Source: Peptostreptococcus sp. D1
Lineage (GTDB): Bacteria > Bacillota > Clostridia > Peptostreptococcales > Peptostreptococcaceae
Direction of reading: 5' to 3'
NCBI RefSeq assembly: GCF_900112955.1
Contig: NZ_FONP01000001.1
Coordinates: 124,001-188,000, forward strand
DNA length: 64,000 bases
The notes below the pieces were generated by a model, which saw nothing but the letters and a program-made list of their open reading frames with translations, searched no databases and was not told where the DNA came from. Below, one piece after another: positions 1 to 8,112 of the stretch. Both the position numbers and the translations under genes were made by a program. The number at the start of each line of letters is the position of its first letter. Position 1 is the first letter of the stretch.

Positions 1-582
1 TGTATTATAACATTTATATAGCTCGTCAGGAGTTATTTTATAAATACTTTCAACACTTCCAGCGATATCAATATTAGTATGATGCTTCGAATACATAGCC
101 TTTAGACAGTTGAAGTAAACATTCCATTCTGGATCATCCTCATACATCTTTATTTCCTGAGCAATAATTCCTTTTTCTTTCTCGACATTTTCATCAGTAT
201 AATATGGAGTTTGAACATAGCTAATCAAATGCTCCAAAGACTCATAAAAATTTTCAGTTGCCGAAAAAAGATATGCCGTCATATTGAAGCTTGTAAATGC
301 ATTTGCACTGGCTCCAAGCTCTGAAAATTTATCAAAGGCATTTTTACCATCTGGTTGTTCAAACATCTTGTGTTCCAGAAAATGGGCTATGCCTTCATTC
401 ACTCTCACTCTACCTCCATCTTCTATTGAAATAAAGTCCAAGTCATTTGATCCGAAATTAACACCTAATATTGCGTATTTGCTTTCGAATCCCTTCTTTG
501 GCAGATAATATACTTCCAATCCATTTTCTAATACCTCAGAAAACAGCTCTTCATTAATGCTATCGTTATATATTTTTTCCAT
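1..582 (-). CDS. yfmH: M16 family zinc peptidase YfmH-like, C-terminus cut by window edge
   Basis: Reverse-strand reading frame open from an ATG at 582 to the edge of the window, giving the N-terminal 194 residues of what is normally a protein of about 420. It carries the inverted zinc motif HFLEH at residues 67-71, and an acidic stretch with the expected distal glutamate follows about 75 residues later. This marks it as the catalytically competent member of an insulinase-type pair. The partner, directly upstream and 24 bases away, lacks the motif. Such pairs match Bacillus YmfF/YmfH, which NCBI family names link to 5-aminopentanol modification of EF-P; that role here is inferred from family only. 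The ribosome binding site GAGGTTAT sits just before the ATG. Confidence 0.88.
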   Translation of the reverse strand, partial: MEKIYNDSINEELFSEVLENGLEVYYLPKKGFESKYAILGVNFGSNDLDFISIEDGGRVRVNEGIAHFLEHKMFEQPDGKNAFDKFSELGASANAFTSFNMTAYLFSATENFYESLEHLISYVQTPYYTDENVEKEKGIIAQEIKMYEDDPEWNVYFNCLKAMYSKHHTNIDIAGSVESIYKITPDELYKCYNT

Positions 583-606
583 ATAACCTCCAATCTATAT
601 CTATCT

Positions 607-1866
607 CTATTTTAGAAAATACACAGTGTCTTTCCTTATTTTATTCATGATCTTTACAATATCTTCTCTACTTGTATTTTCCACAAAATAAATTATTTCA
701 TTCAAATCAAGATTTGTCTGACTAATAAATTGATTACAGAAAAATTCGCTTTCTCCTGAAATCGAATCACAAGACGATTTTAAGGAATTGATAATACTCT
801 TTTTTGCATTATCCATTTCCATATCTGTAAACTCACCCATGCAAACTGCTTCAAATTCTCTATCTATTAATTCGAGTGCTTTCTCGTAGTTATCCGCATC
901 TATCCCTGAATTAACTATCATCAATCCCTTTGATTTTTCGATGCTTGAGGATACATAGTAGCAGATGCTTTCTTTTTCTCTCACATTGTTAAATAGCTTG
1001 GAATGTGGACCTCCTCCAAAAATGCTATTTCCTACTATCAAACTATAATACTCTTTGAAATTCTTGTAATCGACTCGTGTTCTATACCCAATCACAAGCT
1101 TTCCTTGATTAGTTCCCAAATCTTCAGAAATATACCTAACCTTTTTCGGTATTATATCAAATTTTTCTCTGTTTATGTTGACAACATTTGCTCTCTGAAA
1201 ATTAAAGGTATTCTCAACAATTTTTTTAGTGCGATCTAGATCAATATCACCTTCAACCGTAACTAGTATTTTTGATGTCGATATCAAGCTTTTGTATGTA
1301 TCATACAAATCCTTTGAAGTTATTGCATCCAAATCATCAATATAACCACTTCTCTCAATCGAATATGGTTCACCGTCACACATATTCTCTATGCATTTAA
1401 TCAAAGCATATGTTTTTTTATCATTAATTTTTGATTGAATTTCATCTACTAGATTCATCTTTTCAAGCTCTAACATGTCTGGATTTATCCCACCATCAAT
1501 AATTAACGGATTAAATACAATCTCATTGATAAATTCGATCACATCGTTCAAAATCGGCTTGTCCAAATATCTATCTGATATACTTAGAAATTTAAAATAT
1601 GAAAGAGATTTTTCTCCTATTTTATAAACTCCGCTCGTCATAGACATCCCATATAATTCATCCATCCTCGTTGAGATTGCTTTCATACTCTTGTATTTCA
1701 TACACCCGGAAGACATAATATTGGACAAAAGCGAAACCTGTGTAACATCATCTCTATTCAAATTTTTTATAAAATAAATAGAAATAATATTGGATTTGAA
1801 TTTATTATTTTTTATAAGAGCAAGACTAATGCCTTCACCTAACTCATATGTGCTTAATTTTCTCAT
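607..1866 (-). CDS. yfmF: M16 family peptidase-like protein YfmF (non-catalytic partner)
   Basis: A 419-residue protein with the two-domain layout of M16 peptidases. The N-terminal domain has no HxxEH zinc site where one would be expected (about residues 45-60). The C-terminal domain keeps the substrate-clamp signature GGGPHSKLFNNVREKESICYY. This is the pattern of the inactive subunit of a two-subunit M16 protease. It lies 20 bases after the LRR gene and 24 bases before the zinc-bearing partner, so the three form one leftward operon. The family name links it to EF-P modification in Bacillus; the substrate here is unknown. Pitrilysin-like peptide turnover is the alternative. Confidence 0.88.
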   Translation of the reverse strand: MRKLSTYELGEGISLALIKNNKFKSNIISIYFIKNLNRDDVTQVSLLSNIMSSGCMKYKSMKAISTRMDELYGMSMTSGVYKIGEKSLSYFKFLSISDRYLDKPILNDVIEFINEIVFNPLIIDGGINPDMLELEKMNLVDEIQSKINDKKTYALIKCIENMCDGEPYSIERSGYIDDLDAITSKDLYDTYKSLISTSKILVTVEGDIDLDRTKKIVENTFNFQRANVVNINREKFDIIPKKVRYISEDLGTNQGKLVIGYRTRVDYKNFKEYYSLIVGNSIFGGGPHSKLFNNVREKESICYYVSSSIEKSKGLMIVNSGIDADNYEKALELIDREFEAVCMGEFTDMEMDNAKKSIINSLKSSCDSISGESEFFCNQFISQTNLDLNEIIYFVENTSREDIVKIMNKIRKDTVYFLK

Positions 1867-1886
1867 ATTGTTACCTTTCCAGTTTT

Positions 1887-2339
1887 TTATTTTTTGACAA
1901 ATCTTATATGTCTTAGAGGTAATTTATTTTCAATAGTATTTCCTCTAATATTGATACTATCTATATTCGGTATATCATTTAACGCCATTACATCAGTTAT
2001 ATCATTGTATGAAATATTTAAATATTCCAACCTTCTTAATTTTTCCAATGGCCAAATATCTGAAATTTTATTCTTATGAAAATCCAAAATTTCCAATTTT
2101 GAACAACTGCCAAGAGGTGATATATCCTCAATATTATTATTTGCTATATATAGAAGTCTAATATTCTTTGCATACTCAATACCACTCAAATCATCGATTT
2201 CCAAATCATTCAAATCAAGCAACTCAAATTTTTCCATCATTTCTGCTGTAACTTCATTTTCCATATAGAAAGGATCAATTTTTTCAACATAATTTTTTAA
2301 TATTCCTTCTTTTAATTTGCCACTTTTAAATTCAATCAT
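1887..2339 (-). CDS. small leucine-rich-repeat protein
   Basis: A 150-residue protein with no signal peptide or membrane segment. From about residue 45 it contains four to five 22-residue leucine-rich repeats of the internalin/SDS22 type, with units such as NIRLLYIANNNIEDISPL and RLEYLNISYNDITDVMAL. The N-terminal 40 residues are acidic and not recognised. It is first in a leftward operon with the M16 pair. LRRs of this kind mediate protein binding, so a role as adaptor or specificity factor for the M16 proteins is conceivable, but nothing in the sequence proves it. Confidence 0.8.
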   Translation of the reverse strand: MIEFKSGKLKEGILKNYVEKIDPFYMENEVTAEMMEKFELLDLNDLEIDDLSGIEYAKNIRLLYIANNNIEDISPLGSCSKLEILDFHKNKISDIWPLEKLRRLEYLNISYNDITDVMALNDIPNIDSINIRGNTIENKLPLRHIRFVKK

Positions 2340-2502
2340 CTTTACACCTCATATTTATTTTAAATATTTTCTAACTGTTTACCTACAATATAAACCATAA
2401 AATAATCTTTGCCTCAAATAAGCTGTCTTTATTATTATACCACAAACTAAATAATATAAAAATATATGTTGATAATTTCAAAATTTGAAGATTTTATTAG
2501 GA
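2340..2502. other. AT-rich intergenic stretch, presumed promoter of the LRR-M16 operon
   Basis: Upstream region of the leftward LRR gene. It is very AT-rich and holds no ORF, RNA or repeat that I recognise. A ribosome binding site (AGGTG on the reverse strand) lies directly before the LRR start. The rightward neighbour begins with insertion-sequence debris at about 2503. Confidence 0.4.
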
Positions 2503-2590
2503 AAGAGTTGTATAATATTTATAAATTGAAGATAAAAATTTAATATTATCTGGAGAAGAAAACTTCGAAACAATAAAAAATGTAAAAAAA
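2503..2590 (+). mobile_element. relic of an ISL3-family left end
   Basis: About 88 bases match two separate parts of the ISL3 element at 31.7-33.2 kb. The segment GAGTTGTATAATATTTA near 2504-2521 corresponds to the left terminus at 31.66 kb. CTGGAGAAGAAAACTTCGAA and the following CAATAAAAAATGTAAA (2550-2587) correspond to the start of the transposase gene near 31.88 kb. The roughly 150 bases normally between them are missing, and nothing after about 2590 aligns. It is therefore an internally deleted, inactive remnant that marks the left side of the scar carrying the broken CWB2 gene. Confidence 0.6.
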
Positions 2591-2815
2591 AGCAGAGTAA
2601 ATTTTACGTAATATTTTTTGAAAACGATTTTATAGCCCGTCAGCTTTTATTTAGGATATTTGATTTCAATGACTGACTTATGTTTATGCAAGCTGAGCTG
2701 TTAAATCAAGTGCAAATTTTTGAATGATATATTTATATTTATAAACTAAAATAATTGAAATTTGTATATGAGTCAAATGTATGTGTTATATATTATTTTA
2801 ATCAGGAGGTAAAAA

Positions 2816-4060
2816 ATGAAAAAATAAATGAAATAGAAAAAAATACAAAGTATCTAAGCAAGGATTTCTATATCCAGAAGATGGGTTTAGCTACGTCATG
2901 GAAGTTATATCTGAAAGCGATGAAAAACCTGTGCAAAATAGATATAACTTAAAGGTAAGAGAAGTAGATAAAAATGGTAACCCAATACAGTTTGTTCATT
3001 TTATAGAGGATTTAACTGCTGAAGAATTAAATGACAAAAGTATGGAAATACTAAAATCTATGGATAAAGAATATACAATCCTAAGTCAAGGTTTTTCGGA
3101 CAGCGGAAAGGAACATATAATAAATGTTTTATTAAAAGCAAGTCAGGTAAAACCAATATCAGATGCATCATCAAAAGCATATACTGCAAGCAATTATGTA
3201 GTTAGAGTAAGTGGCGTAGATAGAATTGAAACTGCTATAGAAGTTTCTAAGAGGTATTATAATAAGTCTGATAAAGTAATAATAGTTGAATCCAATAATT
3301 TTCCGGATGCTATGACTTCATCTGTTATCGCAAAATTACTAAAAGCACCAATATTATTGGTAAATAGAGATAAATTGGATACAAAAGTAGCCTCAGAAAT
3401 TCAAAAACTTGGAGTAAATCATTGTAGGCGGAAGGTCTTCTGTATCAGAAAATATTCAAAAGCAGTTATCTAATTTGACAAGGACAATATAGAGAGAATA
3501 TCAGGTGAAGATAGATATGCTACATCATCAGAAGTTGCCAAGGTAGTAGCAGGAATAACTGGCAAATTGGGGAATGCAGTTATAGCATCAGGAGAAAACT
3601 TTCCAGATGCATTAACAGTTGGACCATTTGAAGCTGAAAAAGTATTTCCAATATTATTAGTTGATTCCAATAAACTACCTAAAGTAATAAAGGATACTAT
3701 TTCAGAGCTTCAAATAAAGAAGGTAACTATAGCTGGTGGATATAATTCGGTAGCTAAAGCTCTTGAAGCTTCATTGCCAACAGTGTCAGAGAGACTGAGC
3801 AAATCATCAAGATATGAAACAGCTACTGAGATAGCCAGTAAAAAATTCTCCAAGTTTAATGAAATTTTTGTAGCTAATGGACAGCACTGGATGGACGCAT
3901 TAGTTATTGGACCAGTAGCTGGAACTAATGGTACTCCGATTTTATTAACGCAAGCAAATTCTTTACCTAAATCACTTAAAGACTTTATATCTAAGACTAA
4001 AGTTGAAAAGATTTCAACTTTAGGTGGTAAGAGTATAGTAAGTGAAAAAATACTTAAGCT
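2816..4060 (+). pseudogene. cell-wall-binding repeat 2 (CWB2) protein, frameshifted
   Basis: A strong AGGAGG precedes the ATG at 2816, but the frame stops after three codons. Restoring one A in the A-run at 2819-2824 and one in the A-run at 2837-2843 yields a continuous N-terminus running into the frame open from 2832. Two compensating shifts follow near 3420 and 3479. The result is one protein of about 410 residues with three CWB2 units, marked by RVSGVDRIETA (about 3208), RISGEDRYAT (about 3495) and a third unit beginning about 3795. CWB2 domains anchor proteins non-covalently to the cell wall. No signal peptide is visible, so the original 5' end is probably lost too. The 3' end runs into the neighbouring island at about 4060. 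I consider it a decayed gene; an intact relative is at 28.4 kb. Confidence 0.8.
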
Positions 4061-4068
4061 CACTATTA

Positions 4069-4260
4069 TCAAGCTTTGTCTTTATTTATCTCACATATAC
4101 CTCGAGCACCATTTGCTACACCTAATATCATTGCCATTAGTGATATTAATGTCATTTCAATTTTGCCTCCATACACAATAGTCTTAACAAAAACTATAGC
4201 GGCAAGCATACCAACTATTATTTGTAATATTGCTAGAGCATACCTCTGCTTATTCCTCAT
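4069..4260 (-). CDS. 63-aa two-helix membrane protein (orphan immunity-like paralogue)
   Basis: A small protein with two hydrophobic helices (about residues 8-28 and 36-54), a short KTIVYGGK loop between them and a charged tail ending EINKDKA. It is about 74% identical (45 of 61 aligned residues) to the protein at 33284-33469, and most differences are conservative. Its ribosome binding site AGGAGAGGAA lies inside the debris of a decayed HTH gene. In the other copy, a secreted cationic protein sits immediately upstream; here that gene is absent. Retention of the open frame amid decayed neighbours suggests selection and fits an immunity function, which is inference. No enzyme motif is visible. 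Confidence 0.7.
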   Translation of the reverse strand: MRNKQRYALAILQIIVGMLAAIVFVKTIVYGGKIEMTLISLMAMILGVANGARGICEINKDKA

Positions 4261-4261
4261 A

Positions 4262-4415
4262 GCCTATTCCTCTCCTAACTCTATTAAACTGATATTATTG
4301 TATTGTAATACTCATATTTTCGACAGGCTTTGCTTGTATAATCTTTTCATCCTTCTAGCTTCTCTAATTCTATTTCTCATTTTATTATTCGCTTCTAACT
4401 CTATTTGTTTATAAT
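4262..4415 (-). pseudogene. decayed XRE-type HTH regulator
   Basis: The reverse strand can be aligned to the intact 76-residue regulator at 34210-34440. It starts MRNRIREARRMKR, carries an in-frame stop plus a frameshift in the recognition-helix region, recovers ISLIELGEE, and ends abruptly where the 63-aa membrane protein gene begins. The last third of the regulator and the following secreted-protein gene are missing. The relic now supplies the ribosome binding site for the membrane protein. Confidence 0.65.
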
Positions 4416-4607
4416 GTACCTTATCTAAAAGAATTTTTCAAGTATATATTGCATAATTTATTTTTAATTTTCGTCGGTTATTTTTGCTATTTTTCCCGTA
4501 TGTCCATAAAGTTGGAATTAAAGCCTGTTTTTCGATTTTTCCATGATTGTGGAATTGATATGGTATAAAATTTTTAATAATATTTTATATCAAGGAGGAT
4601 ATCCTTT
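4416..4607. other. decayed copy of the divergent regulatory region of the 34.5-34.8 kb island
   Basis: About 190 bases without a gene. The left part resembles the TTGCAA repeat region at 34.5 kb, here degenerate. The right part keeps a 16-base inverted repeat, TTCCATGATTGTGGAA (4539-4554), a TATAAA-like -10 and the AAGGAGGATAT ribosome binding site, all mirroring the region in front of the XRE gene at 34836. Confidence 0.6.
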
Positions 4608-4700
4608 ATGAAGTGCAAATCTTCTCGCTTTATCATAAAATAAAAATCACCCAAATATAGATTTAACTAATCTACACTTGAGTGATGGTATAATTGACAT
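4608..4700 (+). pseudogene. remnant of XRE-family regulator with internal deletion
   Basis: Starts ATGAAGTGCAAA after AAGGAGGATATCCTTT, matching the start of the intact regulator at 34836. It then jumps to sequence equivalent to 35.05-35.10 kb (AAAAATCACCCAAATA, then ACACTTGAGTGATG). Roughly 200 bases encoding the helix-turn-helix are deleted and the frame is broken. It is non-functional and useful as a marker that this scar descends from the same island. Confidence 0.7.
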
Positions 4701-4793
4701 CATCGATGTTTTTCCAAAATATAATAACTCTCTTTATGTAAACAACTAATCAATTATTTTTTCTTACTATCAAAGCACTAATATACACCTATT

Positions 4794-5183
4794 TTATCGC
4801 TTCCGCATTTTACTAGCTATATAGGACACAAAAAACAAAGCATTGATAGAAAGCAGTATCAATAGTGTCGGTAATTTAATATTTTCAACGCCTATTTCTA
4901 AATAAAAAATCTCTTTTACATAATAAAAAAACAATTCAACTTTTCCAAGCAACATCGCTACTATTAACGTCAATATCTCAATAAGAAAGAACACCGCATA
5001 CCTTATCTTCCTATAAAAAAATCCTATGACACCACCAAGCAAAGAAAATACAACAACTATCTGATTTAAATGTACTCTCATTTCCAGCCAAACACTAAGT
5101 GTGATAAGATAGTCCACCAATATGCCTAGAAAAAAACCACAGACAAGATAAAACAGTATTCCTCTAGCCTTCTCCAAATTCAT
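4794..5183 (-). CDS. four-helix membrane protein of the YdjY/ABC cluster
   Basis: About 129 residues with four hydrophobic segments and a basic C-terminus (SKMRKR). I chose the ATG at 5183 because it lies 8 bases beyond the stop of the lipoprotein gene and is probably translated by coupling; an in-frame TTG at 5207 inside the upstream gene is the alternative. No family is recognised and no cysteines or histidines suggest a metal site. Its position as the last gene of a leftward operon (permease, ATPase, YdjY lipoprotein, this gene) suggests a membrane partner of that system. Confidence 0.65.
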   Translation of the reverse strand: MNLEKARGILFYLVCGFFLGILVDYLITLSVWLEMRVHLNQIVVVFSLLGGVIGFFYRKIRYAVFFLIEILTLIVAMLLGKVELFFYYVKEIFYLEIGVENIKLPTLLILLSINALFFVSYIASKMRKR

Positions 5184-5190
5184 CTTGATA

Positions 5191-5889
5191 TTACTGAGCA
5201 AGTGCAAATGTCACTGCTACATATGTACCATCAGCTGGAAGTACCTCAGAATTTCCTGAAAAAGATGCTTCCATTCTCTTTTCAACTGATCCATAAGCAT
5301 ATGTATGATTTGAAACTATACCAACTGGACAGCTATCCAAGCATGCAAGACAGCCTGTATTCTTATCCTTTGCTCTTTCCTGGTTACCACCGAATCTCAT
5401 ATCTATTTTTTTGCCATTACTATCCTTTACAACTTCATTGATGTCATAATTTTTTTCAGTTGCATCCCATGTAACACTCACATTGATTTTATCACCTTCA
5501 ACCTGAGTTTTTTCTGCATTTTCAGGATTCATATTGTTACCTGGTTTTGCACCGATTTCGATTAGACTGTTATAGAATGTGTTTTGATCTGCCATTGAAA
5601 CAAGTATTGGCTTGTCTCCGAATTTCCCATCTTTAAAAACCAGGGCATGTCTAGTACCTTGATCGAAATATTTTCCATTTACCTTTGCCAAAACCGTAAC
5701 TGTCTTCTTTTCCTTGTCAACCAAAATAGGCTTTTCTTCTGTTACACCAGCTTTTTCTACCTGGGCAGCTGTTGATTTCGTTTCTGAACTAGATTCAGCA
5801 TTTTCTGTTTTATTTGCACAAGCCGTTAATGATAAGCCAACTACCAATGCAAGTCCTGTACTTAAAAATAATCTTTTTAAATTTTTCAT
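5191..5889 (-). CDS. YdjY-domain lipoprotein
   Basis: A 232-residue lipoprotein. The signal sequence ends in the lipobox LTAC, followed by a Ser/Thr/Glu linker to about residue 45. The rest is a YdjY-type domain ending with RFGGNQERAKDKNTGCLACL, then DSCPVG and a conserved SVEKRMEASFSGNSEVLPAD region. The cysteine cluster CLACLDSC is typical of the domain and could bind a metal or form disulfides. The ATG at 5889 follows GGAGGTAATC. It sits downstream of a MacB/FtsX-type ABC transporter, which points to an extracytoplasmic component of a metal- or redox-related transport system. Its biochemical role is not established. Confidence 0.78.
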   Translation of the reverse strand: MKNLKRLFLSTGLALVVGLSLTACANKTENAESSSETKSTAAQVEKAGVTEEKPILVDKEKKTVTVLAKVNGKYFDQGTRHALVFKDGKFGDKPILVSMADQNTFYNSLIEIGAKPGNNMNPENAEKTQVEGDKINVSVTWDATEKNYDINEVVKDSNGKKIDMRFGGNQERAKDKNTGCLACLDSCPVGIVSNHTYAYGSVEKRMEASFSGNSEVLPADGTYVAVTFALAQ

Positions 5890-5997
5890 GATTACCTCCA
5901 AAGATATTAATTTTCCTCTTATTATACACCAATTTTCTATCCATTTGACAATAATACGTTCTTATCTTGCAAGCTATAGATAAAAACAATTATTATA

Positions 5998-6741
5998 TTA
6001 ATGTCGATTGTTTTTATCTATAGTTATGAGATTTTTACCATTTTCTTTTCTTATCAATCTCAATCTTCCATTAGTTACTTCATATATCTCATCACAATAG
6101 CCTTCAGCTCTTTTATCATGACTCACCATTACGACTGTCGTACCGCAATTTGCCAGTCTTCTTATAAAATCAAGCACCCTATCAACCCATTTTGAATCGA
6201 GATCATTTGTAGGCTCATCAAGCAACAATATCGGTGAATTTTTCGCTACTGCCATAAGTATCATCGCCCTTCTTTTTTGACCGCCACTAAGCTTTCCTGG
6301 CAGAGTTTCCAAGTAATCTCTCATACCAAGGCTGTCTATCGCGTCTTCTAAATCAATTTCATTGACATTTTCATAGAAGCAAGAATTTCTTCTTTTGTTC
6401 TTTTTCCACAAGCATCTCATTAAATCGATATTTTCTCTAATCGTCAATGCTTCCAGCAGCACAGTTTCTTGAAAAACAAAGCTTACAAACACTTTTCTCA
6501 ATAAATCAGAATTATCGTTAACCGAAACATTCCCAAAGATTGTAACTTCACCATCGCTCGGCTTTGAAAGCAATCCCATGATATTGAGCAAGGTTGATTT
6601 ACCAACCCCCGATTCACCTGTAATTAAAATAAATCTCCCTTTATCAATAACAAAGTCTAAGTCTTGAAGCACACTTTTTACCTGATCTCCGAGCGAGAAT
6701 TTTTTCGAAATACATTTTAGCGTAATAGCCTTATCAGTCAT
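5998..6741 (-). CDS. ABC transporter ATP-binding protein (LolD/MacB type)
   Basis: A 247-residue nucleotide-binding subunit. Walker A is GESGVGKST (about residue 40), the Q-loop lies in SFVFQET, the signature is LSGGQKRRAM, and Walker B is PILLLDEPTNDLD, followed by the H-loop histidine in MVSHDKR. The closest class is the LolD/MacB/FtsE group that works with FtsX-like permeases. Its start overlaps the permease stop by 8 bases and uses the GGAGG of that gene's end, so the two are translationally coupled. ATP hydrolysis by this class usually drives mechanotransmission or lipoprotein/effector movement rather than classical import. Confidence 0.9.
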   Translation of the reverse strand: MTDKAITLKCISKKFSLGDQVKSVLQDLDFVIDKGRFILITGESGVGKSTLLNIMGLLSKPSDGEVTIFGNVSVNDNSDLLRKVFVSFVFQETVLLEALTIRENIDLMRCLWKKNKRRNSCFYENVNEIDLEDAIDSLGMRDYLETLPGKLSGGQKRRAMILMAVAKNSPILLLDEPTNDLDSKWVDRVLDFIRRLANCGTTVVMVSHDKRAEGYCDEIYEVTNGRLRLIRKENGKNLITIDKNNRH

Positions 6742-7951
6742 TTGTCATACCTCCGTTAGAAAAAATATCCTTTGGATCATTGTGGAGTAAAAAATAAATA
6801 GGAAGGCTTGAAATAACAGCACTAAATACCAACGATAATATCACACCGGCAATTCCATACTGAACAAACTCAATAACATCATAAGAATTTGATGGAATTA
6901 TCATAAATGAACTCAGATATCTTATTATCGTGGAAGAAATTGAAATTGCAAATATACTACCCGCAGCTCCTCCAGCGCCAACAATCAAGATAATTTCAAA
7001 TAAAATTTCAGCAATCAACTCTGTATTTTCAAACCCCATAGTTTTCAAAAAACCAATTTTTTTTTTTCTCTCACCAATCATCAAGCTAAACATGCCAAAT
7101 AATGATGCCAATGATATAATGATAACTCCTATTGTAAAAAAAGCCAATAATTTTCCAAAACCATAAAACCTATCCTTCATATTTTGAGAACTAACAACAA
7201 CTGAATATGCTCTTACTCCATCAATCGAATTTTCTATATCACTAGCAAATTTCTCAGCATCAATACCATTTTTTAGCCTGATAAATGACGCAGATATCAA
7301 TCTATCTGTAGGTATTCCATGAAAATAGTTTTTATTTTCTATGTCATAATACTCTCTTGCCAAATATCTTGCTTCCTTCATAGAAACAAATATAGTATCA
7401 TCTATGCTTGTTCCTGTTTTTTCTAACCTACCCTTAAACCTGTGATCCTTTCCCATTATCGATATTTCATCCTTATATTCCAGCTCGACATTTGCACCCA
7501 AAATCACATCCCTGTCATCAAGCTTTGGTATGATATTTGATTTCATCCATGGCTTCATAATAAAGTCACTTTTTTGATCAATCCCAACGACTCTGTATGA
7601 TTTTTCAAAGGTGCAGCATGCAAATTCTGATAAGGTTTTAATAAAAAACTGGCTTGTTATATTTTCTATCTTGTCTATGGGAATATTTTTAAGTTTACTT
7701 TCTTCTAAATAAATCATTTTTGGAACTCCTGTAAACATTATTTCCTCTCCATCAGCTTCCACAGAATCTGGAACTATGACAACATCTGCACCCAACCGTC
7801 GTGAAGAAATATCCAAGGATGTTTTTATGGAAAAAAACACCGATATGACACTTACCAAAATGCACATTGAAACAGCGGAAACGACACCTAATAATATGTT
7901 TTTATTTCTTCTTCTCCAAACATTTAGAAATCCAAGCCTAAACAAATTCAT
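6734..7951 (-). CDS. ABC transporter permease, FtsX/MacB-like
   Basis: A 405-residue permease with the MacB-type layout: one N-terminal helix (about residues 18-42), a large extracytoplasmic domain of about 220 residues, then three C-terminal helices forming the FtsX domain. The phrase RRLGADVVIVP just after helix 1 is typical of permeases found next to iron/P19-type and YdjY-domain proteins. Start ATG at 7951 follows AGAGGTG. It is the first gene of the leftward operon with the ATPase, YdjY lipoprotein and small membrane protein, and is divergent from the DUF4418-like gene. Confidence 0.85.
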   Translation of the reverse strand: MNLFRLGFLNVWRRRNKNILLGVVSAVSMCILVSVISVFFSIKTSLDISSRRLGADVVIVPDSVEADGEEIMFTGVPKMIYLEESKLKNIPIDKIENITSQFFIKTLSEFACCTFEKSYRVVGIDQKSDFIMKPWMKSNIIPKLDDRDVILGANVELEYKDEISIMGKDHRFKGRLEKTGTSIDDTIFVSMKEARYLAREYYDIENKNYFHGIPTDRLISASFIRLKNGIDAEKFASDIENSIDGVRAYSVVVSSQNMKDRFYGFGKLLAFFTIGVIIISLASLFGMFSLMIGERKKKIGFLKTMGFENTELIAEILFEIILIVGAGGAAGSIFAISISSTIIRYLSSFMIIPSNSYDVIEFVQYGIAGVILSLVFSAVISSLPIYFLLHNDPKDIFSNGGMTND

Positions 7952-8062
7952 TTTTTCACCTCTATTCCTCGACGTATACTTTCTTCAAGTTTTTGTTTTT
8001 TCTATATCATAAAATATTACTATTGTTTTTTTCAATACTTATAAAAAAATAACAAAAAAAAC

Positions 8063-8084
8063 CTACTATATTATATAATAGTAG
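8063..8084. promoter_or_regulatory. inverted repeat in the divergent promoter region
   Basis: Arms CTACTAT and ATAGTAG, separated by 8 AT bases, in the 161-base gap between the ABC operon and the DUF4418-like gene. The right arm overlaps a plausible -10 (TATAAT) for the rightward gene. It could be the operator of a metal-responsive repressor; no protein is identified. Confidence 0.4.
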
Positions 8085-8112
8085 TAACAATTTTTTTACA
8101 GGAGAAAAGCAT

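Noticed and set aside
2755-2952. A 65-codon rightward frame before the CWB2 pseudogene
   Set aside because: It spans the two A-run frameshifts; its second half is the CWB2 gene read out of frame, and a strong ribosome binding site lies inside it at 2803.
4076-4414. A 112-codon rightward frame over the decayed island
   Set aside because: It is the opposite strand of the membrane protein and the HTH relic, with no ribosome binding site; a similar shadow exists over the live copy at 33.3 kb.
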